Origin: Bacteroidota bacterium
Lineage (GTDB): Bacteria > Bacteroidota > Bacteroidia > Chitinophagales > Chitinophagaceae
Direction: 5' to 3'
Length of the DNA: 13,517 bases
Assembly: GCA_947441205.1 (NCBI GenBank)
Contig: CANETM010000017.1
Span: 1 to 13,517, forward strand
In this document: positions 1 to 6,690 of the stretch, in pieces
Position numbering within the stretch: the stretch's first letter is position 1
How the letters are laid out: every line of letters begins with the position of its first letter
Position numbers and translations under genes: made by a program
The notes under the pieces: model-generated
The model's database searches: none
Seen by the model: only the letters and a program-made list of their open reading frames with translations
What the model was told of the DNA's origin: nothing

Positions 1-1
1 A

Positions 2-1231
2 GGGTTGTTGATTTTGTCAAAAAATCAATTATCTGATAAATTAAATCAATCTGCAGTTATTGTTTCTAATGAGGTAAGCAAAAAAAAGAATACAGGACTT
101 TCATTACGATTCCCCAAAAGAGGTCAGGGTTTAGGGCAAGAATATCATATTCATAGTTTTGAGGAATCTAACATTGCTGATGTATATAATGAAAAGGAAA
201 TTGATGCAAGTATTAAGGCAGCTTTAAGTAAATATGGTGTGACAGATTTGAATTATGAGTTTGCTGTTACGGATAAAAAAGGGAATGTAGAATTAAAAAG
301 TGCAAAATTTGAAGACGCATTTATTGATGAAGTAAATAATTTAGAATGTAGGGTATCGGTCATTCCGCAAGAAATTATTGAACCAGTAGGACCTTTTGAA
401 ACCATCATTATTCTCGTGCCTAAAGTAAGATTATATTTATTGCGTAGTTTACAATGGGTTATCATGGGCGCTATATTATTTGTTTTTATTGTATTGGCTG
501 CCTTTTTTATAACTGTAAAGTCATTATTTACGCAAAAAAGATTAAATGAAATCAAAAGAGATTTTATTAATAATATGACACATGAGTTAAAAACGCCATT
601 GGCGACTATCTCATTAGCTGTTGATGCTTTAAAAAGTGGGAAGGTTAAATCAAACACCGAATCTGTTGATTACTTCAGTACCATTATTAAAGAAGAGAAT
701 TTGCGCATGAACAAACATGTAGAAGTTATTTTACAAGCAGCGCAATTAGAAAAAAAGGAATATTATTTAAATAAGCAACCAGTTGATATGCATGATTTGC
801 TTTTTGGCATTTTAGATAGTTTTAAATTACAATTAGACGCGAAGCCGTCAAATGTGCATACAAATTTTGAAGCTGATCCTTCCGAAATTGAAGGTGATAA
901 GGAATATTTAAAGCATGTATTTTCTAATTTAATTGACAATGCTATTAAGTATTCGAAAGACGTTATCGATATTACCATTACAACGCTTACTTTACCAACA
1001 GAAATTCGAATTATCATAGAGGATAAAGGAATCGGAATGGGTGCAGATACAAGGAAGCATATTTTTGAAAGATTCTATCGTGCACATACTGGTAATATTC
1101 ATAATGTAAAAGGTTTTGGGCTAGGCATGAGCTATGTCAAATGGGTTATAGACATTCATAAAGGAAAAATTAAAGTGGAAAGCGAGGAAGGCTCAGGTAC
1201 AAAAATGATTGTTACACTGCCTATTTCTTAA
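2..1231 (+). CDS. Sensor histidine kinase, C-terminal part (5' end outside window)
   Basis: This is a membrane sensor kinase of a two-component system. It should autophosphorylate on a histidine and pass the phosphate to a response regulator not present here. The frame is open to the left edge and no first transmembrane segment is visible, so the start lies outside; the TTG at 5 is not a convincing start. Residue numbers count from that TTG. Residues 1-145 look extracytoplasmic and match no fold I recognise. A hydrophobic segment spans about 149-172. The phosphoacceptor H-box is NMTHELKTPL with His193. The ATPase domain shows the N-box around N308 and N312, G1 DKGIGM (340-345), the F-box IFERFYRA (353-360) and G2 GFGLGM (370-375), so all catalytic boxes are intact. 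There is almost no linker between the membrane segment and the H-box, so no HAMP domain. The 3' end overlaps the end of convergent queA by 11 bp. The signal sensed is unknown. Confidence 0.93.
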   Translation, partial: GLLILSKNQLSDKLNQSAVIVSNEVSKKKNTGLSLRFPKRGQGLGQEYHIHSFEESNIADVYNEKEIDASIKAALSKYGVTDLNYEFAVTDKKGNVELKSAKFEDAFIDEVNNLECRVSVIPQEIIEPVGPFETIIILVPKVRLYLLRSLQWVIMGAILFVFIVLAAFFITVKSLFTQKRLNEIKRDFINNMTHELKTPLATISLAVDALKSGKVKSNTESVDYFSTIIKEENLRMNKHVEVILQAAQLEKKEYYLNKQPVDMHDLLFGILDSFKLQLDAKPSNVHTNFEADPSEIEGDKEYLKHVFSNLIDNAIKYSKDVIDITITTLTLPTEIRIIIEDKGIGMGADTRKHIFERFYRAHTGNIHNVKGFGLGMSYVKWVIDIHKGKIKVESEEGSGTKMIVTLPIS

Positions 1232-2576
1232 TCCAAAATAAACAACCATCACCGTAACTCAGGAATCGGTATGAATTGTTTAATGCATGTTGGTATACTA
1301 ATTTCCATTGATCTCCTGTAATGGCTGCTATAATTAGTAACAATGTCGATTTAGGCTGGTGGAAATTGGTGACCAATGCCTCACAAATTTTAAAATCATA
1401 ACCTGGGGTTACCATTAGTTGAGTTTTTGCAATGATTTTATTTGCTTTATTATTTTCTAGCCAATTTATTAGTGCTTTCATTGCTACATTAACTGGTAAT
1501 TGATGGTCAGCTAACTCATATGATTCCCATTGTCCTAAGTTGAGGTCTTGTTGTTGAATGATTTTATTGTTTTCATGTAAATATAAATGCGCCTTTACGC
1601 CCATCCAATATAATGACTCAATTGTTCGTAAGCTAGTAGTTCCCACTGCAATAATGGGAGGATTTTTTTTATCATCTAAACGATTAGATTCTTTTTGTTC
1701 AGCATGTTCAAATAAATATTGTATCAAATCCTTACCAACTTCTATAAACTCAGCATGCATATTATGCTCATCTATTGTAGCGGATTTTACAGGCATAAAA
1801 GTCCCAGCTCCTACATGTAAGGTTAAATATTTATGGTTAACTTTTTTTTCATCTAAACTATTAAATACGTCTTTGCTAAAATGAAGACCCGCAGTAGGTG
1901 CTGCAACTGAACCTTCTTCAATAGCATAAGTGGTTTGATATCTATCCTTGTCTTGCTCGCTTGTTTTTCGTTGAATGTAAGGTGGTAAAGGAATATTACC
2001 AATATGAGTAAGAATTTCAGAGAATGTAATTTGAGGATGATTCCAAGAAAATTCAATTATATATTGACCATCTTTTTGATTCATTTTTTTTGCGTAAAAT
2101 GTAAATGATTGATCATTAATGATAACTTCTTTTGATAATAATGTGTCTTTCCATTTTTTAGCGCCACCCACTAAACAAGTCCACTCAACTTTTTCAGTTG
2201 CTTGCATGGCAAGTAAAACGGGTGTATATTTTTCAGTAGGCTCTAAACAAAATATTTCTATGGTAGTTTGTTTAGCATCTAAAGTGTTGTTTATTGCTGC
2301 AAACTGCTTTGAAGAATTGTTTTCATTACTGTTTAGTGATGGCGATTTTTTTTCAAATAAAATCCTAGCTGCAATCACTTTACTATTATTAAACAGCATA
2401 GTACTATGCGCTGGCAAATAACTTGCAATATTTGCGTAATTACTTTCTGCAATAATGGTTTGATCCCAAACTAATAGTTTGCTATCTGCTCTATTAGGTG
2501 CAGGTGTATACGCAATTTGCTCATCGGTAAGAGGGTAATCAAAGTCCTCAATGGCTATTTTGGGCTTAATAAACAT
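1221..2576 (-). CDS. queA: S-adenosylmethionine:tRNA ribosyltransferase-isomerase QueA
   Basis: QueA transfers and isomerises the ribosyl moiety of S-adenosylmethionine onto 7-aminomethyl-7-deazaguanine at the tRNA wobble base. This makes epoxyqueuosine, late in queuosine synthesis in the cytoplasm. From the chosen start it has 451 residues; family signatures are AAPTAGLHF (225-233), LTLHVGAGTFMPVK (251-264), AVGTTSLRTIES (310-321) and TNFHQPKSTLLLI (403-415). The C-terminus YGDGCLFWIKK is intact. An upstream ATG at 2600 would add eight residues, but a promoter-like TACCTTCG lies inside that extension, and family alignment favours the MFIKPK start at 2576. The protein is longer than the roughly 350 residues of E. 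coli QueA. The excess includes a polar Asn/Ser-rich stretch at about 77-104 and a charged stretch at about 290-306, both outside the signatures. It is divergent from mraZ and convergent with the kinase. Confidence 0.96.
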   Translation of the reverse strand: MFIKPKIAIEDFDYPLTDEQIAYTPAPNRADSKLLVWDQTIIAESNYANIASYLPAHSTMLFNNSKVIAARILFEKKSPSLNSNENNSSKQFAAINNTLDAKQTTIEIFCLEPTEKYTPVLLAMQATEKVEWTCLVGGAKKWKDTLLSKEVIINDQSFTFYAKKMNQKDGQYIIEFSWNHPQITFSEILTHIGNIPLPPYIQRKTSEQDKDRYQTTYAIEEGSVAAPTAGLHFSKDVFNSLDEKKVNHKYLTLHVGAGTFMPVKSATIDEHNMHAEFIEVGKDLIQYLFEHAEQKESNRLDDKKNPPIIAVGTTSLRTIESLYWMGVKAHLYLHENNKIIQQQDLNLGQWESYELADHQLPVNVAMKALINWLENNKANKIIAKTQLMVTPGYDFKICEALVTNFHQPKSTLLLIIAAITGDQWKLVYQHALNNSYRFLSYGDGCLFWIKK

Positions 2577-2580
2577 AGGG

Positions 2581-2588
2581 CGAAGGTA
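2581..2588 (-). promoter_or_regulatory. Candidate queA promoter, -7 element
   Basis: On the minus strand TACCTTCG matches the Bacteroidota -7 consensus TAnnTTTG with one mismatch. A weak -33-like TTAG lies 20 nt upstream (2609-2612). The expected transcription start is about five nucleotides downstream of the motif, at or next to the A of the queA ATG (2576). This supports the 2576 start and suggests a leaderless or nearly leaderless message. It is assigned by motif match only. Confidence 0.5.
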
Positions 2589-2640
2589 CAAAGCTGCCAT
2601 TTTACAGCCTAATTCACTAGTTATAAACCTAAAAATTGAG

Positions 2641-2744
2641 GTTTTCCACAGTTCTTAACAGCATAAAATTTAGAAAACAACCTAAAATCAGCTCAAATCC
2701 TTTACAGCACTCATTATCAGGCCGGTTCATTTCTTGTGGAAAAC
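2641..2744. repeat. 10-bp perfect inverted pair resembling two DnaA boxes
   Basis: GTTTTCCACA at 2641-2650 is repeated exactly in inverted orientation as TGTGGAAAAC at 2735-2744. The arms are separated by 84 bp inside the queA-mraZ intergenic region. Each arm contains TTTTCCACA, which fits the relaxed E. coli DnaA-box consensus TT(A/T)TNCACA. Neither arm is in phase with the four MraZ-like boxes further right. A DnaA role is inference; the inverted match itself is seen directly. Confidence 0.45.
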
Positions 2745-2754
2745 TATAAGGGGC

Positions 2755-2791
2755 TATTTTGCCTTTAAAAGTGGTAAAAAGTGTTATTTTG
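2755..2791 (+). promoter_or_regulatory. Candidate promoter(s) of the mraZ operon
   Basis: There are two TATTTTG heptamers, each one base short of the Bacteroidota TAnnTTTG -7 element. The first (2755-2761) has TTG at 2734-2736, 18 nt upstream, as a possible -33 element. The second (2785-2791) has TTTG at 2758-2761, 23 nt upstream. Starts would fall near 2766-2768 or 2796-2798, leaving a leader of about 30 to 60 nt. Both overlap or abut the MraZ-like boxes, which fits direct autoregulation. The match is imperfect and I cannot choose between them. Confidence 0.35.
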
Positions 2792-2807
2792 TGTGAACAA
2801 GTGGTAA
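2768..2807 (+). promoter_or_regulatory. Probable MraZ operator: four direct boxes at 10-bp period
   Basis: Four consecutive decamers begin at 2768, 2778, 2788 and 2798: AAAGTGGTAA, AAAGTGTTAT, TTTGTGTGAA and CAAGTGGTAA. GTG is invariant at 2771, 2781, 2791 and 2801. Known MraZ proteins bind arrays of short direct repeats at about 10-bp spacing upstream of mraZ: TGGGN with 5-nt spacers in E. coli, and AAAGTG(T/G)N3 as I recall for mycoplasmas. The array here fits the latter closely and ends 21 bp before the mraZ ATG. Binding here is inferred from position and pattern. Confidence 0.75.
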
Positions 2808-2828
2808 AAATCACACTAATTATTAACA

Positions 2829-3287
2829 ATGACAGGCTTTCACGGAGAATATCAATCAACTATAGACGCAAAAGGGCGTTTCCTAGTTCCTGGCAGTTTG
2901 AAAAAACAGCTAGCTGAAGGGGAGACGCGTTTTATTGTGAGTAGGGGATTTGAAAAGTGCTTGACACTTTATCCGATAAATAGCTGGCAAAAGATATTAG
3001 ATAAGATTAGCCAATTGAATGACTTTGATCCTAAAGTGCGTCAGTTTAGACGTCAATTTTTAGGTGGAGCAACTGAGGTAGAAATGGACAGCGCAGGCCG
3101 TTTATTAATACCTCCAACATTAAGAGAATTTGCTTTGCCTGGAAAAGAGATTGTATTAGCTGCCGCATTAGATCGATTTGAGATCTGGGATGCAAGTTCT
3201 TATAAACAGCTCTTTGAGGATTTCTCTGCAGACGAATTTAGTAATCTGGCGCAAGAAGTAATGTCAGGCATTAATAAAAAAGATTAA
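2829..3287 (+). CDS. mraZ: Transcriptional regulator MraZ
   Basis: MraZ is the conserved DNA-binding first gene of dcw clusters. It forms ring-shaped oligomers and binds short direct repeats upstream of its own gene, repressing or activating the operon depending on species. The product has 152 residues with two SpoVT/AbrB-like half-domains. The first carries DAKGRFLVP (13-21) and the second DSAGRLLIP (87-95), the paired DxxGR signatures of the family; the conserved RQFRRQFLGGAT lies at 71-82. The start gives the usual MraZ opening (MTGFHGEYQSTIDAKGR), and no better upstream start exists. No clear Shine-Dalgarno is present; the bases before the ATG are A/T-rich, as is common in Bacteroidota. 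A GTG-box array with exact 10-bp spacing lies just upstream, which supports autoregulation. rsmH begins 9 nt after the stop. Confidence 0.98.
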   Translation: MTGFHGEYQSTIDAKGRFLVPGSLKKQLAEGETRFIVSRGFEKCLTLYPINSWQKILDKISQLNDFDPKVRQFRRQFLGGATEVEMDSAGRLLIPPTLREFALPGKEIVLAAALDRFEIWDASSYKQLFEDFSADEFSNLAQEVMSGINKKD

Positions 3288-3296
3288 GGAAAAGCG

Positions 3297-4226
3297 ATGC
3301 CCAACCCTACATCCAACATTCCTAAATCCGATTATCATGTACCTGTATTATTTCACGAAACAATGGATCATCTTAATATTCAACCAAACGGTGTTTATGT
3401 TGATGTGACATTTGGAGGAGGTGGACATAGTCGAGGCATATTATCAAAACTAGGACCAAAGGGTCGCTTAATTGCTTTTGATCAAGATGCGGACGCAAAA
3501 AACAACTTACCAAATGATGACCGTGTTTTATTTGTTCCAGAAAATTTCAGGTACCTGCAAAGGTTTTTACGATTGCACAAAATTGACCAAGTAGACGGTG
3601 TACTTGCAGACTTAGGTGTTAGCAGTCATCAGTTTGACGAAGGTTCAAGAGGTTTTTCTACCAGGTTTGATGGTCCCTTTGATATGAGAATGGATCAACG
3701 CCAGGACTTGACCGCAGCGCAGGTGATAGAAACTTTAAGTGAAACGGAATTTCACAAAATGTTTGAACAGTATGGCGAAGTGACGAACTCGAAAACTTTA
3801 GCGAAACATATTGTAGACAATCGCAAACATGTTAAACTTAACACGGTACAAGATTTTAAAACACTAATTGCAGCAGTAGTAAAAGGGAATCCCAATAAAT
3901 ATTGGGCGCAGGTTTTTCAAGCCATTCGTATTGTAGTGAATGAAGAAATGGATGTGTTGAATGAATTCCTTGCACAATTACCATCCGTTATTAAACCAGG
4001 TGGACGTGCAGTGATCATTACGTTTCATTCCATTGAAGACAGAATTGTAAAGAATGCTTTTAAAGTAGCGCCCGAAGAAGAAAACAAAACAAACCCATTT
4101 CTCTCCAACCCTAGAGAAGTGATTTGGAAGATCATTACAAAAAAACCTGTAGTGGCTTCTGAAAAAGAGATGAAAGAAAACAATCGAAGTAGAAGTGCAA
4201 AATTGCGCGCTGCTGAAAGATTATAA
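3297..4226 (+). CDS. rsmH: 16S rRNA (cytosine(1402)-N(4))-methyltransferase RsmH
   Basis: RsmH (MraW) uses S-adenosylmethionine to methylate N4 of C1402 in 16S rRNA, in the decoding centre of the small subunit. The 309-residue protein is of normal length. The SAM-binding signature VDVTFGGGGHS ends at residue 45, followed by FDQDADA (61-67), GVLADLGVSSHQFD (101-114), FDGPFDMRMD (124-133) and ITFHSIEDRIVK (241-252). The C-terminus NRSRSAKLRAAERL is the family's usual end. The start ATG has an AAGGA at 3286-3290 with a 6-nt spacer. This is a good Shine-Dalgarno, unusual among these genes, and it partly overlaps the mraZ stop. The ftsL-like gene follows after 5 nt. Confidence 0.98.
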   Translation: MPNPTSNIPKSDYHVPVLFHETMDHLNIQPNGVYVDVTFGGGGHSRGILSKLGPKGRLIAFDQDADAKNNLPNDDRVLFVPENFRYLQRFLRLHKIDQVDGVLADLGVSSHQFDEGSRGFSTRFDGPFDMRMDQRQDLTAAQVIETLSETEFHKMFEQYGEVTNSKTLAKHIVDNRKHVKLNTVQDFKTLIAAVVKGNPNKYWAQVFQAIRIVVNEEMDVLNEFLAQLPSVIKPGGRAVIITFHSIEDRIVKNAFKVAPEEENKTNPFLSNPREVIWKIITKKPVVASEKEMKENNRSRSAKLRAAERL

Positions 4227-4231
4227 ACCGT

Positions 4232-4582
4232 ATGTCCGTACCCGAAAAACAAGCCCCTAAGAATGCATTGATGAGCATTCTAAAAGTCGAGTGGATTGTC
4301 ATGAACATTCCATTCTTTTTATTCTTGGCTTTTTTAGCTATTCTATATATAGCTAATGGACATCTTGCCGATAAAACGGTAAGACAAATAAATACATCTC
4401 AAAAACATATCAAAGAATTACAGTACGAATACAAAACCTTGAAGGCAGACCTTATGCGTCGTAGTCAAGCTGATCAAATTGAAGAAGCAATGAAACCTTA
4501 CGGGCTTGTCGTTGCAAAAGAAATGCCTATTCGAGTTCCGTTAGAAAAGAAAGTATTAACCATTCAAAATCTCAATGAATAA
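4232..4582 (+). CDS. ftsL: FtsL-like cell division protein
   Basis: This is a small bitopic membrane protein of 116 residues. It has a short cytoplasmic N-terminus (1-20), one hydrophobic segment at about 21-42, a polar heptad-like helix at about 48-78 likely to form a coiled coil, and a short C-terminal tail containing GLVVAKEMPIRV (91-102). Size, topology and position between rsmH and ftsI match FtsL. In the known divisome, FtsL pairs with a DivIC/FtsB-type partner and links FtsQ to activation of FtsWI. Sequence conservation of FtsL is weak, so the name depends mainly on topology and synteny; it resembles the FtsL-like family of Bacteroidota. The stop overlaps the ftsI start by one base (TAATG), suggesting translational coupling. 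Confidence 0.85.
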   Translation: MSVPEKQAPKNALMSILKVEWIVMNIPFFLFLAFLAILYIANGHLADKTVRQINTSQKHIKELQYEYKTLKADLMRRSQADQIEEAMKPYGLVVAKEMPIRVPLEKKVLTIQNLNE

Positions 4583-6690
4583 TGGACGTTAAACGCGACA
4601 TATTATGGAGGGTATACTTGAGTTATATTTTTGTAGTACTAATTTGTATTGCCATTTTAGGAAAGGCATTTTATATCCAACAAGTTCAAGGAACTTATTG
4701 GAGAGGGTTAAGTGATAGCTTACATCAAAGAATTATTTCCATTCCAGCAGAGCGAGGAACCATTTATAGTGAGGATGGTCAAATGTTGAGTACGAATATG
4801 CCAAAGTTTGATATTTTAATTGATTTTAGAGTTGATCCTTTGCATGAAAAAAACGGTAAGTTATTTAGAGAGAAAATTGACACATTATGTGATTCTTTGT
4901 CCTATTTATTTAAAGACAAAACGCCCAATGACTACAAAGCTATGTTGACTAAGGCTTTTGAGGCAAGGGAACCTAATTTTGAATTTAAAAATAAATTAGA
5001 CTACCAACAGTATTTGACGCTTTCAAAATTTCCTTTATTCAAATTAGGTAGGTATAAAAGTGGTTTTATTGCCATTGAGAAAAACACTCGATTAAATCCA
5101 TATGCAAATCTTGGTTATCGTACAATAGGACTTGCAAGAGATGAAAATAAAGTTGGCTTGGAGAAATCTTATGATACTGTTTTAGCTGGACAAAACGGAC
5201 GTCAATTAGTAAGGGCAATTGCTGGTGGAGTTACTGTTCCGGTGCAAGATGGTGAGTTTTTAATTGCACCACAAACTGGAAAAGATATTGTGAGTAATAT
5301 TAATGTATTTATTCAACAGGTTACGGAAAAAGCCTTGAATAGCATGATGGTTTCTAACGCAGCTGAAACAGGCGTAGCTATGGTTATGGAAGTTAAGACT
5401 GGCAAAATTGTTGCAATGGCTAATTTAGGAAAAGTAAGGGAAGGAGTTTATTCGGAAAATTTAAATTACGCAACAAGGGTTACTGAGCCGGGTTCAACAT
5501 TTAAGTTAGTTACTTTGTTGAATGCTTTAGAGTATGGAGTTAAGCTACAAGATAAAATAAATATTGAAGGTGGATTGTGGAGTTATGGTGGGAAGATGGT
5601 AAAAGATGCAGAAACAAGTGGCACATATGAAACTACCGTATTACATGCTTTCGAAGAAAGTTCAAATGTAGGAATGGCAAAATTAATTGTAGAAAATTTT
5701 GTACCTAATCCTCAAATTTATTACAAACAACTTTCAAAGTTAAGAATAGACTCCACTTCTGGAATTGATTTAATGGGAGAAGGAAGACCACAAATTACAA
5801 AACCAGGTAATAAACTTTGGGCAACAACTACATTACCTTGGATGGGATTTGGTTATAATATAGCAATATCGCCAATTCAAACATTGACCCTATATAATTG
5901 TATTGCAAATAATGGCGTAATGATGCGTCCTTATTTAGTAAATGCAATTAAAGATCAAGGGAAACTAATAAAATCTATTGAGCCTAAAGCATATCCTTGG
6001 GCGATTGCTTCCCCCAATACAATTAAAAGTTTACGTATTGCATTGGAAGGTGTTTGCATTAATGGTACAGCAAAAAAATTATTTGCCAATAGTTTATATA
6101 AAGTTGCGGGTAAAACAGGAACTGCATTAGTTTCAGAAGGGGCAAGTGGGTATAAAAATAATAGGTTTCAATCTTCATTTGTTGGATATTTTCCAGCAGA
6201 AAATCCTCAATACACTATTGCAGTTATTATTATTAATCGTCCTAATAATCCAAACCACTACGGCGCTTCAGTTGCTGGTCCAGTTTGGAAAGAAATCGCA
6301 GATAGATTATACTCAACATACATTCATAATAAATTAGAAGTAGCTCCATCATTTAAATTAAAAGATAGTCAGTTATTTAATTACGCTTTATCTAAAAGCA
6401 ATTTTAATAACATCACTAAACACATTCAAATTTCATATCAAGATTCATCCTTAAATAATGATTGGTTGCAGGTGCATGGAGTTGGATTGCAAATGAAAAG
6501 CTCAGGACAAAGTATGGATGACAAGGCCATGCCAAATATTATTGGTATGAAACTTCAAGATGCCATTTGGCTTTGTGAAAAAATGGGTTTGATGGTTAAA
6601 TGTTATGGAAAGGGGAAAGTAATTTCTCAAAGCTTAATGCAAGGGCATGCTATCATTAAAGGTCAACAAATTCAAATCCAATTAAACTAA
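4582..6690 (+). CDS. ftsI: Division-specific peptidoglycan transpeptidase FtsI (PBP3-like) with C-terminal PASTA domain
   Basis: This is a class B penicillin-binding protein that cross-links peptide stems of septal peptidoglycan, working with FtsW. It has 702 residues. A signal-anchor helix lies at about 11-30, and the pedestal begins with PAERGTIYSEDG (55-66). The transpeptidase domain carries all three active-site motifs: STFK with nucleophile Ser305, SSN (360-362) and KTG (511-513). A polar linker of about 65 residues (583-648) leads to a single PASTA-like domain from MPNIIGMKLQDAI (650-662) to the end. E. coli FtsI lacks PASTA, while such domains are common in FtsI of Bacteroidota and Gram-positive bacteria. 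Synteny with ftsL and ftsW indicates the division enzyme rather than the elongation PBP2. It overlaps ftsL and murE by one base at each end (TAATG). Confidence 0.96.
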   Translation: MDVKRDILWRVYLSYIFVVLICIAILGKAFYIQQVQGTYWRGLSDSLHQRIISIPAERGTIYSEDGQMLSTNMPKFDILIDFRVDPLHEKNGKLFREKIDTLCDSLSYLFKDKTPNDYKAMLTKAFEAREPNFEFKNKLDYQQYLTLSKFPLFKLGRYKSGFIAIEKNTRLNPYANLGYRTIGLARDENKVGLEKSYDTVLAGQNGRQLVRAIAGGVTVPVQDGEFLIAPQTGKDIVSNINVFIQQVTEKALNSMMVSNAAETGVAMVMEVKTGKIVAMANLGKVREGVYSENLNYATRVTEPGSTFKLVTLLNALEYGVKLQDKINIEGGLWSYGGKMVKDAETSGTYETTVLHAFEESSNVGMAKLIVENFVPNPQIYYKQLSKLRIDSTSGIDLMGEGRPQITKPGNKLWATTTLPWMGFGYNIAISPIQTLTLYNCIANNGVMMRPYLVNAIKDQGKLIKSIEPKAYPWAIASPNTIKSLRIALEGVCINGTAKKLFANSLYKVAGKTGTALVSEGASGYKNNRFQSSFVGYFPAENPQYTIAVIIINRPNNPNHYGASVAGPVWKEIADRLYSTYIHNKLEVAPSFKLKDSQLFNYALSKSNFNNITKHIQISYQDSSLNNDWLQVHGVGLQMKSSGQSMDDKAMPNIIGMKLQDAIWLCEKMGLMVKCYGKGKVISQSLMQGHAIIKGQQIQIQLN

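Larger units (their letters stand above)
2751..2810 (+). repeat. Imperfect 30-bp tandem duplication upstream of mraZ
   Basis: Positions 2751-2780 and 2781-2810 align without gaps with 23 of 30 bases identical. Both copies carry the heptamer TATTTTG (2755-2761 and 2785-2791) and end in GTGGTAAAAA (2771-2780 and 2801-2810). The 30-bp spacing equals three MraZ-box periods, so the duplication keeps the operator in register. Each TATTTTG is a shortened form of the Bacteroidota -7 box. Confidence 0.7.

Noticed and set aside
253..657. Minus-strand open frame of 134 codons inside the histidine kinase
   Set aside because: It is a shadow of a gene with complete kinase motifs in the other strand; the translation has no recognisable domain.
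2577..2600. Longer queA start at 2600
   Set aside because: The extension contains the candidate -7 promoter element and is not typical of QueA.
2629..2859. Minus-strand open frame of 76 codons across the queA-mraZ intergenic region
   Set aside because: It overlaps the mraZ start, the promoter region and the operator boxes, resembles no known protein and has no promoter-like element of its own.
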